Shown here piece after piece: positions 17,002 through 25,676 of a stretch of DNA of 64,000 bases. The notes below the pieces were generated by a model. It did no database searches. It had not been told where the DNA came from and saw only the letters and a program-made list of their open reading frames with translations. The stretch comes from Brucella haematophila. Lineage in GTDB: Bacteria > Pseudomonadota > Alphaproteobacteria > Rhizobiales > Rhizobiaceae. Made by a program: the position numbers and the translations under genes. Position 1 is the stretch's first letter, and the number at the start of each line of letters is the position of its first letter. The DNA lies in assembly GCF_005938105.1 (NCBI RefSeq), contig NZ_VCPE01000001.1, positions 62,001 to 126,000 of the forward strand, given 5' to 3'.

Positions 17002-18033
17002 TTACGCGATAGCGTCGAGGCCTTTCTGGCGCAGCATTTCGAGGTGATCCATTTCCGACTGGGTGAGCGAAATGCCCTTTGACAGCGATTCACGGCGGGC
17101 CGCGAAACGGCGCTGCGACGGAAGACGGGCGCCCTGACCGGCAATGGCTTCAAGCAGAATTTCGCCGTGCTGGATTGGATTGAGGCGTCCGCCAGCCATG
17201 CGCGTCGGGTCGAATGCGAGGACCAGCTCGCCATGGCGCGGCGCAATCGTCGTGGTGCCGAGATAGGCGAGAGCCTCCGGGCTGCTGAAGTCGCCGATCA
17301 TGGAACCAGCCAAAAGCTCGATCATGGTCGAAATGGCAGAACCCTTGTGCTGGCCGAAAGGCAGCATCGCGCCTGCAAGGGCGGCTTCCGGATCGGTGGT
17401 CGGCTTGCCGTCGGCATCGACAGCCCAGCCTTCCGGCAATTGCTTGCCAGCGCGGCGGTAAAGCTCCAATTCGCCGCGCGCTGCGACGCTGGTTGCAAAA
17501 TCGAACACATAGGGGTTTTCACCCGGGCGCGGCCAGCCGAAGGCAAACGGATTGGTGCCGAGAAGCGGCTTGGTGCCGCCAGCAGGCGCAACGGTGGCAT
17601 AGCTTGGACACATGGCCATGGCGGCGAGGCCTTCATCGGCCAGCGCTTCCACTTCAGGCCAAAGGGCAGCGAAATGGGTGCAATCATTGATGACGAGAGC
17701 AGCCAGACCGAGCTTGCGCGCCCGTTCGATCAGCGCGGGTTTGCCGGTTTCGAAAGCGAGATTGGCAAAGCCGCCATGGGCTTCGACACGCACGACTGCG
17801 CTGTCATCCACGGTCAGCACCGGCACGGCGTCAGTAACTACCTTGCCGCTTTTGACGGTGCGCAGGCAGCCTTCGATACGGTAAATGCCATGCGATTTGC
17901 AGCCATCGCGCTCTGCCGCCACGATGGTGCGCGCGATCGCACTTGCATGGGCGTCGCTGAATTTGGCGTTGCGGAGGGTGTCCTTCACGAGTTCGAACAG
18001 TTCATCGACCGTAATCAGGATGGCGTCGCTCAT
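17002..18033 (-). CDS. LDH2-family oxidoreductase, probable Delta1-pyrroline-2-carboxylate reductase
   Basis: The 343-residue protein belongs to the malate/L-lactate/ureidoglycolate dehydrogenase (LDH2) family, which uses NAD(P)H without a Rossmann fold. GCKSHGIYRIEGCL (about residue 45) contains the family's Ser-His pair. NDCTHFAALWPEVEALADEG, LLGTNPFAFGWPRPGENPYVFDFATS and FGQHKGSAIS (cofactor loop) follow. The closest remembered members are DpkA-type pyrroline-2-carboxylate reductases. AAAGGA lies upstream of the ATG at 18033. It is convergent with the DapA-like gene. Substrate is inferred; other 2-oxo acids are possible. Confidence 0.8.
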   Translation of the reverse strand: MSDAILITVDELFELVKDTLRNAKFSDAHASAIARTIVAAERDGCKSHGIYRIEGCLRTVKSGKVVTDAVPVLTVDDSAVVRVEAHGGFANLAFETGKPALIERARKLGLAALVINDCTHFAALWPEVEALADEGLAAMAMCPSYATVAPAGGTKPLLGTNPFAFGWPRPGENPYVFDFATSVAARGELELYRRAGKQLPEGWAVDADGKPTTDPEAALAGAMLPFGQHKGSAISTMIELLAGSMIGDFSSPEALAYLGTTTIAPRHGELVLAFDPTRMAGGRLNPIQHGEILLEAIAGQGARLPSQRRFAARRESLSKGISLTQSEMDHLEMLRQKGLDAIA

Positions 18034-18206
18034 CGTGATGTCCTTTCATGCAGCAAAACCAGCAAAAATCGTTCTCCTGTGCATAAGGGCTGCATACACA
18101 GAAGTCATCCGAAATTGTGGTTCTGCGTCTCATGAAAGAGAACGACATTATGCATGCAAGGCATCACCTGTCCGAAGACAGATTTTGCCTTGCCAGCTTA
18201 ACAAGA

Positions 18207-18299
18207 TCATTTGCGACCGACTTCAAGATAGGTAATGCCGAACACGACAACAGGCATGGCGGCAATCATTCCAAACGCAATCCAATGGAGCCACTGCAT
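18207..18299 (-). CDS. 30-residue membrane micro-protein
   Basis: The frame reads MQWLHWIAFGMIAAMPVVVF then GITYLEVGRK. It is a single hydrophobic helix with a short charged tail ending in lysine. GGAGG lies seven bases before the ATG, a near-ideal ribosome site. It follows another micro-ORF with the same design. Such bitopic peptides often serve as small subunits or regulators of membrane complexes; no family is recognised. The length is below usual gene-caller limits. Confidence 0.5.
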   Translation of the reverse strand: MQWLHWIAFGMIAAMPVVVFGITYLEVGRK

Positions 18300-18355
18300 A
18301 GGGTGGTCCTCCGTTGTTGTGATGATGGGTAAAGTGGGCGGTAAAGGCCTCCGCC

Positions 18356-18436
18356 TCACATTAACCAGAGTGTGACTGCCGCAGCGATCACGAATGCGGC
18401 GGCAAAACTGCTTTCCAGTCTGTAGTACCAGAGCAT
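18356..18436 (-). CDS. 26-residue membrane micro-protein
   Basis: The frame reads MLWYYRLESSFAAAFVIAAA then VTLWLM. An aromatic N terminus, two charged residues and a hydrophobic helix are seen. GGAGG is five bases before the ATG. The 56 bases to the next micro-ORF hold no terminator, so both probably share one mRNA. The remaining bases of the 18034-18555 gap contain ATGCAT-type palindromes and no other gene. Confidence 0.5.
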   Translation of the reverse strand: MLWYYRLESSFAAAFVIAAAVTLWLM

Positions 18437-18516
18437 GACAGCCTCCGTTATGGTTAACGAATGCTTAATAAACGCGGCTCTGGCGATTTGGTTCAATCCG
18501 GACTGTAACAAAATTG

Positions 18517-18546
18517 AGAGCGGCCTCGTGATCACGAAGCCGCTCT
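18517..18546 (-). terminator. Terminator of the autotransporter gene
   Basis: AGAGCGGC..CGTGATCACG..GCCGCTCT forms a ~15-bp stem with one mismatch, nine bases past the autotransporter stop. It is followed on the - strand by CAATTTTGTT. Confidence 0.6.
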
Positions 18547-18555
18547 GTTATGCGG

Positions 18556-21261
18556 TTACCAGTGGACGCGGAAGCCGACATTGCCTTTCAGCGCGTAGCT
18601 GTTGCCGAAATTGTTCAGGCTGGTGTTGATCAGCCCTTCGCCGAAGACGGAATAGCGTTCACCGTCGAAACTATAGGTGCCGCCGACGCCCAGCCCACCC
18701 CACAGACGGTCCTGACGACTTGCCAGACTGACACCTGCCAGATCGGCGCGGGTTCCGTCGCGGAACTCGTAATAGAGATTGGCGATGCCATAGAGATTGG
18801 CGCGGTCGGTTGTCCCCTTGGCGTTTTGCCAGGACGATGTGTAATCGAGATTAACACCGAGACGGCCTTGCAGGCTTTCGCCGCGATCAAACCGGACGGC
18901 ACTGCCGAAACCGTCGATGAAGCTATCCGCATCCACTGACGAATAGACCAGTTGCCCTTGCGGTGTGACGGACCAGCGGTCGTTGATAGAAAGCTGCTGG
19001 CCGCTTTCCAGAGAAACCGCATAGCCAAAAGCCCGGCTTCCGGTGGCAAGTGCGGCTGCACCTTCGGCGGATGTCGTCAGATCGCTGTCGTACCAGGTGG
19101 CCTGTGTCAGTGCATCGGCATAGAAACCGTTTTCGCCATACCAGGTCAGCGTTCCGCCGAGGCCGTAACCGTCGGTCGAAATGTCGCCGGATACGAAGTC
19201 GCGCGACGATGTTCTGGTCTTGCCATGCATATACTGGCCAAAGACGCCCCCGATCAGGCTGCCCTGTTCATTCTCCAGAAATGCGCCATCGATGCCGGCC
19301 TGCATCTTGAAGATGTTCTGGCGGGTTTGTGTGCCGGTTGTCGTTTGGTTGGGCTCAAGGCGATTATGTGCACCTTCGATGCGGCCCCAGACACCATTAC
19401 CCATTGAAGCTGCTTTGTCAGGTGATGCCGTCTGTCCCGCCCATACACGATTGCCGGTGCGCTGGCGCAGCGAGGAGACTTCGTTCATGCCAAGCAGATG
19501 CTGTGAATAGGCCTCATAGACCGGCGCGCCAGCTTGCAGTTTGGCTTCCGGCGTTGGTTCTGGGTCTGTATTGGGATTTTCCGGATTTGGATTTGGGGTG
19601 GGGGTTGGCTCTGGCTCTGGTTCCGGCTTGGGGTCGTCTGGGGTTTTCTTGGAGATCAGATACCAGTCATTGGTGTCCTGACCCTGGGCGTTACCTTTAT
19701 AAAGGCCGTATTCATACGCGCCGATCACGATGACTGGCTTGCCACCTGTGCGATACTGCGCATCCAGTATGAAGTCGCCGTCAGAACTGCCACCGACTGT
19801 TATGACCTCAATGCCGGACGTGGTCGCGTCACCTGTTCCACCGCGATTGTTGACGTGAAGGAGAGTGGTGCCCGACGTATCGCCATCGATAATGATCTTG
19901 TTGGTTTTCGATGTATCATCGCCGAGAACCGCATTGATCGTCAGCATGCCATTGTTACCGGTATAATCGCCGGTGATGTGGAGCAGCGTGTCGGTCGATG
20001 TGCCGAAGTTGACATTGCCTGCATTGGTAAGGGAGGCCAGCGTCTGGTCCGTGTCATTGAGGTCCAGCGCCGCGCCCGACGAGACCGCAAATGCCGATGT
20101 CGTGCTGAACACATTGGCTGCACCTGCCTTCAGTGTTCCAGCATCGATATTGGTGTCGCCACTATAGGTATTGGTGCCCGATAGAGTGGTTGTGCCCGTG
20201 CCGATCTGAGATAAGCCGCCGGTGCCGGAAATGTCGGCAGCGACGATGAACGCATCGCTGCGATTGAATGCCAGTTCTCCATGATTGATGATGTTCTGGC
20301 TATCCAGACTGCCCGTTGCGCCACCCGCGCCAAGCTGAAGACGGGCACCCACTGCGATAGTGGTATCGCCGCTATAGCTGTTGGCGCCCGACAATGCGAG
20401 GCTGCCAGTGCTCACCGTAATGCCGCCCGTACCGTTGATACTACCAGCGAAAGTCGTGCTCGCATTTGTGAAATTGAGCATCTTGGTGCCAAGTTGCACA
20501 ATACCTGTACCGGTCAGTGTTTGGATCGACGTGGAAGCTGCCGTTATGGCGCTGACGTCAAACACGCCATCCACATTAATCAGGCTGGATGAGTTCAGGC
20601 TTGCCGCTGAACGGAGCTCCATTGTGCCTGACTGGATGTCGGTTGTGCCCGTATAGCTATGAGTGGGCACGGCCGTCCATACTAGACCGTCGCCGGTTTT
20701 TACGATGCCGCCCGTTCCGGAAACGCCGCCGGAAATTACCAATACGTTGTTCGCGTAAACCGTATCGATGGTCAGTATTTTGTCGTTAAGAGCTGCTGTG
20801 CCGCTGTTGGCGATGGTTACTTGGCTGCCATTAGGGTTATCGACAATAAATGTTACATTGTTCGCCAGCTGGAATTTTCTGGGCCCGGACGCACCTGTTC
20901 CGTCGCTCGAATATTGAAAGCCTACGCCGTTGACGCCGTGAATAATCAAGCTGCCCGCCGAAATCGTGCCTCCGATACCGTTGTTGTTCAGGGCGGAGCC
21001 GTCGAGAACGGAAATCATGCCAACGTCGTAGGTTTGCCCTGAATTGATAGTTATGCTTTGCGTGCCAGGTCGAATGATGACGGTGTCAGTAGCTGTTGGC
21101 AGAGTACCGCTACTCCAGTTGGATACTGTTCCCCAGAGACCACCCGTTGCAAGACCTATATAATCGATGTCTGCAGCGTTTGCTGTATGGGTTAGTCCGA
21201 GCAGTGCTGTGCTCGCGAAAAGAAGGGCTGTCAGCCTGTCCAATTGGTAACTGCGCATCAA
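18556..21261 (-). CDS. Autotransporter with beta-strand repeats
   Basis: This 901-residue type V secreted protein starts with a signal peptide ending HTANA|AD. The passenger (about 30-530) contains several autotransporter-associated beta-strand repeats (forms of GTGGLSQIGTGTTTLSGTNTYSGDT and SGANSYSGDT), which build a right-handed beta-helix. A proline/glutamate-rich linker (PKPEPEPEPTPTPNP, about 545-580) follows. The last ~290 residues form the translocating barrel, ending NVGFRVHW with a terminal tryptophan. No protease triad or lectin domain is seen, so adhesion or surface scaffolding is the likely role. It is the distal gene of a - strand cluster with two glycosidases and an outer-membrane protein. 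Confidence 0.88.
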   Translation of the reverse strand: MMRSYQLDRLTALLFASTALLGLTHTANAADIDYIGLATGGLWGTVSNWSSGTLPTATDTVIIRPGTQSITINSGQTYDVGMISVLDGSALNNNGIGGTISAGSLIIHGVNGVGFQYSSDGTGASGPRKFQLANNVTFIVDNPNGSQVTIANSGTAALNDKILTIDTVYANNVLVISGGVSGTGGIVKTGDGLVWTAVPTHSYTGTTDIQSGTMELRSAASLNSSSLINVDGVFDVSAITAASTSIQTLTGTGIVQLGTKMLNFTNASTTFAGSINGTGGITVSTGSLALSGANSYSGDTTIAVGARLQLGAGGATGSLDSQNIINHGELAFNRSDAFIVAADISGTGGLSQIGTGTTTLSGTNTYSGDTNIDAGTLKAGAANVFSTTSAFAVSSGAALDLNDTDQTLASLTNAGNVNFGTSTDTLLHITGDYTGNNGMLTINAVLGDDTSKTNKIIIDGDTSGTTLLHVNNRGGTGDATTSGIEVITVGGSSDGDFILDAQYRTGGKPVIVIGAYEYGLYKGNAQGQDTNDWYLISKKTPDDPKPEPEPEPTPTPNPNPENPNTDPEPTPEAKLQAGAPVYEAYSQHLLGMNEVSSLRQRTGNRVWAGQTASPDKAASMGNGVWGRIEGAHNRLEPNQTTTGTQTRQNIFKMQAGIDGAFLENEQGSLIGGVFGQYMHGKTRTSSRDFVSGDISTDGYGLGGTLTWYGENGFYADALTQATWYDSDLTTSAEGAAALATGSRAFGYAVSLESGQQLSINDRWSVTPQGQLVYSSVDADSFIDGFGSAVRFDRGESLQGRLGVNLDYTSSWQNAKGTTDRANLYGIANLYYEFRDGTRADLAGVSLASRQDRLWGGLGVGGTYSFDGERYSVFGEGLINTSLNNFGNSYALKGNVGFRVHW

Positions 21262-21792
21262 ATTATCCTGCTTATTTCAAGGGCAACCAAATCGGTTTTC
21301 TAGAGGTCGCGCCTCCGGCAATGGAGTGCCGATATTTTATGTGTGTTCTGATTGGGTTGTTCTCAAAAGACATGCGTTGCTTACCGGCGCATCGCTTTAT
21401 AGTAGCCCTAGTGACAGGGCTTCGCTTCTGGTGCATTCAGTAAGGTGTTGTTTTGTAGTGATTATCCTGTTTGCGTAAGGCAAACGGATGTTTGGCAGGC
21501 TGGGGGCACAGTCGCTCTCTTTATGTAATTAGAATCGCATATTTATATAAATTATATTTGAAATATTGAAAGTAATTTTCATGAAAACCAGATTAAATAA
21601 GTAAAATGAAATTTAACTACTTCTAATACTTTGTTGTAAAATAGAAGCGCCGCAGTGCTCGCATGGGGATTCCGACCATGGAACTCGCTCTCGATCTGGT
21701 CTGAATGCGCTAACCTGCTCTTCGTCGTAATATCAAATACGCCGACCTATTCATCGCGATTAACACCAGGGACAATGGGCTATAAATATCCA
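21262..21792. other. AT-rich intergenic region
   Basis: This 531-base gap separates the autotransporter and SphA-like genes, both on the - strand. It includes the autotransporter leader (AGGATAATTTG before the ATG), a hairpin AGCCCT-AGTGAC-AGGGCT (21404-21421), and a very AT-rich stretch (21525-21650). No gene or convincing promoter is seen. Confidence 0.4.
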
Positions 21793-22746
21793 TCATTTGT
21801 TCACATAAAGCGGAACCGATAGCGTGAGAAACGCCGACGTACCTTCAACGCGGTTTTCCGTATGAAACTCGCGCAGAAGTTTCACACGTGCCTGTACTGG
21901 TGTCTTGTCCAGTTCAAAATTGTAGCTGGCAGTTACACCCAGCGCCGCTACACGTCCGCGATAGCCCCCGAGTATAGCGCCGCTGCCGCCATCATCGCTG
22001 ATCTGTTGGTAATAGTAACCGATGGCGCCGAGTGAAAACTGTTTCGAGAGATATTGCGAGATCGCACCCTCAACATGGAACTCGGTTCCAGTGCGGTAGT
22101 CTGTTTCAGGGTTCTCTCCATTGAAGGTGAAGCCCACAACGCCCGATATGTCGAGACCACGCGTTGGATCAAACCAAGTTCCCGCGGCGGAAAGATCTGC
22201 GCCCCAACGATGGAAAGCAATGTTGGCGAGCGAGTTCTCCTGATAGTCCCCAATGGGAACATTAACCATTCCATTGAGGGTCCAATGGAAGTCACCACTG
22301 CTCCAACCGATGGTCGTGGTAACGACTGGATCACCGATTTTTGTGACGCTGTTGTCGATGTCGCCTGAATAGGGACCATACACCAGATCGGCGTCGACAT
22401 TCTGATAACCGAAAGGCGTGGTCAGACCGAAGGCCAGTCGCCCGCCCATCACTTCATAGGGTGTGGACCATATGAATGTCGGCAGGTCGATCACAGCATT
22501 GGCATCGACACCAAAGCCGACGACACCGCCTAGCGGTAGTGGTGCAGAGGCACCGGCGCTTGCGCGATAGAAGTAGGTGTCGTTCTGTAGATAGAGGCCC
22601 GGCGCGGGCAGGATTGCGGCGAGAGGGCCTTTCGATCCGAGCAGGTAAAAGCCGAGGCCGTTTTCTGCGGCTTGCGCACTGAAACACAACAAGACCGCTG
22701 GGACAGACCAGAGGAGAGGCTTTATGCTTCCGATGAGTGATTTCAT
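21793..22746 (-). CDS. SphA/phenol MetA-type outer-membrane protein
   Basis: The ATG at 22746 is preferred to the TTG at 22764. A signal peptide (MKSLIGSIKPLLWSVPAVLL, ending FSAQA|AE) is followed by ~290 residues. These resemble the Phenol_MetA_deg/COG4313 family: GFYLLGSKGPLAAILPAPGLYLQND at the mature N terminus, GVDANAVIDLPTF, and alternating barrel strands ending LSVPLYV. Members are outer-membrane channels or structural proteins near hydrocarbon or sugar catabolic genes. It lies 50 bases downstream of the GH2 gene in the same direction, so it may pass the glycosidase substrate or products. Confidence 0.75.
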   Translation of the reverse strand: MKSLIGSIKPLLWSVPAVLLCFSAQAAENGLGFYLLGSKGPLAAILPAPGLYLQNDTYFYRASAGASAPLPLGGVVGFGVDANAVIDLPTFIWSTPYEVMGGRLAFGLTTPFGYQNVDADLVYGPYSGDIDNSVTKIGDPVVTTTIGWSSGDFHWTLNGMVNVPIGDYQENSLANIAFHRWGADLSAAGTWFDPTRGLDISGVVGFTFNGENPETDYRTGTEFHVEGAISQYLSKQFSLGAIGYYYQQISDDGGSGAILGGYRGRVAALGVTASYNFELDKTPVQARVKLLREFHTENRVEGTSAFLTLSVPLYVNK

Positions 22747-22795
22747 GAGCCTGCTCTGATCCAAATGTTCAGTGATGATTGTCGTTGGGCGGCAA

Positions 22796-25531
22796 TCAGC
22801 GGAGGTTATAACCTTCGACGGTGACTATCGGGTTCTGTCCTTCGATCTGCGTCTTCGCGACTTCCGCCGTGATCTCGCGGGTCTCGCCGGGGTAGACTGT
22901 GACGTAGTTGTCGTCATAGGTGATCGGCAAGATTTCGCCGGACGAGCTGTCCTTCTGCAGTTGCGCCCGTACAAAGAAAGCGACATGGTCGGTGGGATTG
23001 GTCAGTGCAATCTTGAAGCGACGCAGGTCGCCTTGCGGATCGACTTCACTAAGCGCGGTTTTCAGTTCCACCTTCGGCATCGTATTAAGCGGGGTGAAAT
23101 CAGCCCATTGCTTCTGCTTCAGGATCATGGCGTCCATCATGTTGTTCGGATCCATGTCTTCGGGGATATCGTCCTTGGCTGACTGCCAATAAGTGTTCTC
23201 TGCGAGCACGTCATTCTTACCATTGCGGATCTGCAATCGAACGAAATAGACTGTGCCCATGTCTTCATAACGGGGCAGGGTCATAGCGACAGCGGACGTG
23301 CCGGATTCTGCGTCTTTGACGGTCACGTTCTTTTCGTGTTGGAGCTTGCCGTCGATGTCATATAGGCGCGCTGAGACGATCAAGTTCTTCTGATCTTCCG
23401 GTGTCTGGTTGACGAGGTAGATGTTGGCTTTGGAGCGATCGCCCGTTGCATAGCCGTCGAAAACCGCGCTCAGTGGCCGTAAAGCCTTCTTGGCACCAAA
23501 ATACCCACCACCTTGTTTCATGTAATAGTCGAACAGATGGCCGAAGAACGACGGCCAGTGGCTATTGAGCATCCAGAAGATCGTCATCTTGTGGGTGTCC
23601 CAACCAAGCGCGCCATAGGCTTCATTCTGAGCGCGAACGTTTTCATAGGCAATGAGCTGCGCTTTACGCGTGAAATCTTCGACGCTATTAGGTATTCCGT
23701 ATCGTCTGCGAATGGAGCGCTGAGCGCTTTTCAACATATTGTTGCCGGGTGCAGAACCTGCGCGCATGTACCAGAAGTCATTAATCGGCCAGAGCTTATC
23801 CTCGGGCAGGAATTTCTTCAGGCTATCCAGCGGCAGAACAGTCTCGTCATTGCCAGCTTCGGCAACGGAACCCATCGCACCAACTATATCGCCCTTGAAC
23901 CAGAAAGCAGGCGAGCGCCAGGAATAGGGCGCCGCCATATGTACACCGCTCCAGTCTTGGTTGCGTGCTGAAACAGTATCAACGACGGTGTTCTGCCAGT
24001 GCAGTTCGTTCAAAATGCTATGGTATTTTCCCAGAATATCCGCAGGTGGAAGACCGTCACTGCCATTTGCCCAAATAAATGCCGATGCGTGCGAACGAAA
24101 ATCAATGATCATATCCCGGACGGTGGCATAGGCTACTGCGCGGTCTTCCTCGTCCCAATGGCTCCACAGTTCCCATGACCCGCAGCACATGAGGCCGCGC
24201 ATGACGGGAATACCTTCCTTGTCGGCCAGTTCGAGCATGTCATCATCGGCAAATTTGCCTTCCCAGCGCAGCATGTTGACGCCGAGGTCTTTTGCATATC
24301 GGATGATGTCACGATCCCGCTGCGGATTGTTGTCGAACAACAGGTCGGGTGTGTAGGCTGCGCCGCGGATCAGATAATCGCGACCGTTGACCTTGATGTA
24401 GAAACTACCGGGATTCTTGAACTTGGGGAATAGCTTGCTGTTGTCGGTGTGCTGGGTGATCTTGCGTATACCGAAATCGGTCGTTGCGGTATCGGAAACC
24501 TTGTCACCGATGCTAAACGTGAGCTTCAAATTGTAAAGGTTCGGCTTGCCCCAGATATAGGGCCACCAGACATCAGGCTTGTTGATTGTCAGTGCCTTTA
24601 CTTGCTCAGGAGTGAAGCTTTCTTCCCGGGTTTCGTTTCCTTTGAGGGTAACGGTCTTTTCAAGGTGAATGCTTGGTTTGCCTTCGCGGGTAATCTCACC
24701 GCTCAGCACGCCCGTGATGGGTTTGGAAGAGCGATTGACCAGATTGGTATAGACGTCGAGCTTTGCTGTTTGGAGATTGGGTACTTCCAAGTCGGCTTTA
24801 ACATAGGGCGCGCGTAACGCGACGTCGCCGCCATAGGTGAGATAGACCTTACGCCAGATGCCCGCACCCTTATCTGGAACAAAGGAGGTCTTGGTTGTGG
24901 GATCACCTAAGTATTTCAGGTTGATCCAATCCATCCAGGTATCGGTGAGGTCAACGCCTTCATGCTTGCCAGATCCGGGCGTGTCACCCAAAGTCAGGCT
25001 GGGAGTGCGTTGCTCCGGCGTTATCCTGACCGCCAGCAGATTATCTGCGCCCGGATGGACATATTGAGTGACGTCGAATTCGTACTTACGGCTCATGCCG
25101 ACAACCGCGTCAGGTCCGGCAATCTTCTGGCCATTCAGCCATATGTCACCGCGATAATTGAGCCCGTTGAAGATCAGCGTGTAACGGTCATGCCCCGCAG
25201 GAACATTGAGTTTTGTCTGATACCACCACTGGTGCTTCCAGAGCGTATTATCCACTTTGGCAAGATTGTCGCCATAGTAGATATCCTTATAGACACCAGC
25301 TTTGCTAAGCGTGTTGAGAACGGTGGAGGGCATGTTCTGGATTGCGTAGCCCTTGTCACCAAGGGCTGCATTGGGCACGTCGATCTGAGCGGCTTTGGCC
25401 TCATCATCACGGATCAAGCGCCATCCCTGCCGGAATTCAATCTTACCGCTTGTGTCCTCGGCGCGAGCCTCGAAAGTCAGAGAAGAAGCAAGGATTGCTC
25501 CGACAACCAGAAAAAACCACCCACGAGTCAT
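22796..25531 (-). CDS. Exported GH2 glycosidase, exo-beta-glucosaminidase-like
   Basis: The ATG at 25531 follows GGGGA. The signal peptide ends FEARA|ED. The 911-residue protein has the GH2 order of jelly-roll (GLNYRGDIWLNGQKI, about 125-140), Ig-like domain, TIM barrel, then two C-terminal beta domains. The acid/base position reads WANGSD (Asp near 492) instead of the usual Asn-Glu, and SVAEAG (Glu near 558) is the likely nucleophile. The Ser-Asp pairing is known from exo-beta-D-glucosaminidases such as CsxA. It probably removes terminal glucosamine from chitosan-like or biofilm glycans in the periplasm or outside. The GH1 gene is 146 bases upstream. Confidence 0.82.
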   Translation of the reverse strand: MTRGWFFLVVGAILASSLTFEARAEDTSGKIEFRQGWRLIRDDEAKAAQIDVPNAALGDKGYAIQNMPSTVLNTLSKAGVYKDIYYGDNLAKVDNTLWKHQWWYQTKLNVPAGHDRYTLIFNGLNYRGDIWLNGQKIAGPDAVVGMSRKYEFDVTQYVHPGADNLLAVRITPEQRTPSLTLGDTPGSGKHEGVDLTDTWMDWINLKYLGDPTTKTSFVPDKGAGIWRKVYLTYGGDVALRAPYVKADLEVPNLQTAKLDVYTNLVNRSSKPITGVLSGEITREGKPSIHLEKTVTLKGNETREESFTPEQVKALTINKPDVWWPYIWGKPNLYNLKLTFSIGDKVSDTATTDFGIRKITQHTDNSKLFPKFKNPGSFYIKVNGRDYLIRGAAYTPDLLFDNNPQRDRDIIRYAKDLGVNMLRWEGKFADDDMLELADKEGIPVMRGLMCCGSWELWSHWDEEDRAVAYATVRDMIIDFRSHASAFIWANGSDGLPPADILGKYHSILNELHWQNTVVDTVSARNQDWSGVHMAAPYSWRSPAFWFKGDIVGAMGSVAEAGNDETVLPLDSLKKFLPEDKLWPINDFWYMRAGSAPGNNMLKSAQRSIRRRYGIPNSVEDFTRKAQLIAYENVRAQNEAYGALGWDTHKMTIFWMLNSHWPSFFGHLFDYYMKQGGGYFGAKKALRPLSAVFDGYATGDRSKANIYLVNQTPEDQKNLIVSARLYDIDGKLQHEKNVTVKDAESGTSAVAMTLPRYEDMGTVYFVRLQIRNGKNDVLAENTYWQSAKDDIPEDMDPNNMMDAMILKQKQWADFTPLNTMPKVELKTALSEVDPQGDLRRFKIALTNPTDHVAFFVRAQLQKDSSSGEILPITYDDNYVTVYPGETREITAEVAKTQIEGQNPIVTVEGYNLR

Positions 25532-25676
25532 GCGCTTCCCCAAAACTGTGCACGTCAGAACGTCAACACCGGTGCCCGCAAATTGACCTTGAGGTCTGTG
25601 CTGAATTTGGCTGGCACCGGCATGTTGGATGAAAACTCAACAATATTCTTTCAAAGAAAGCCGATCTGGAATGCGC

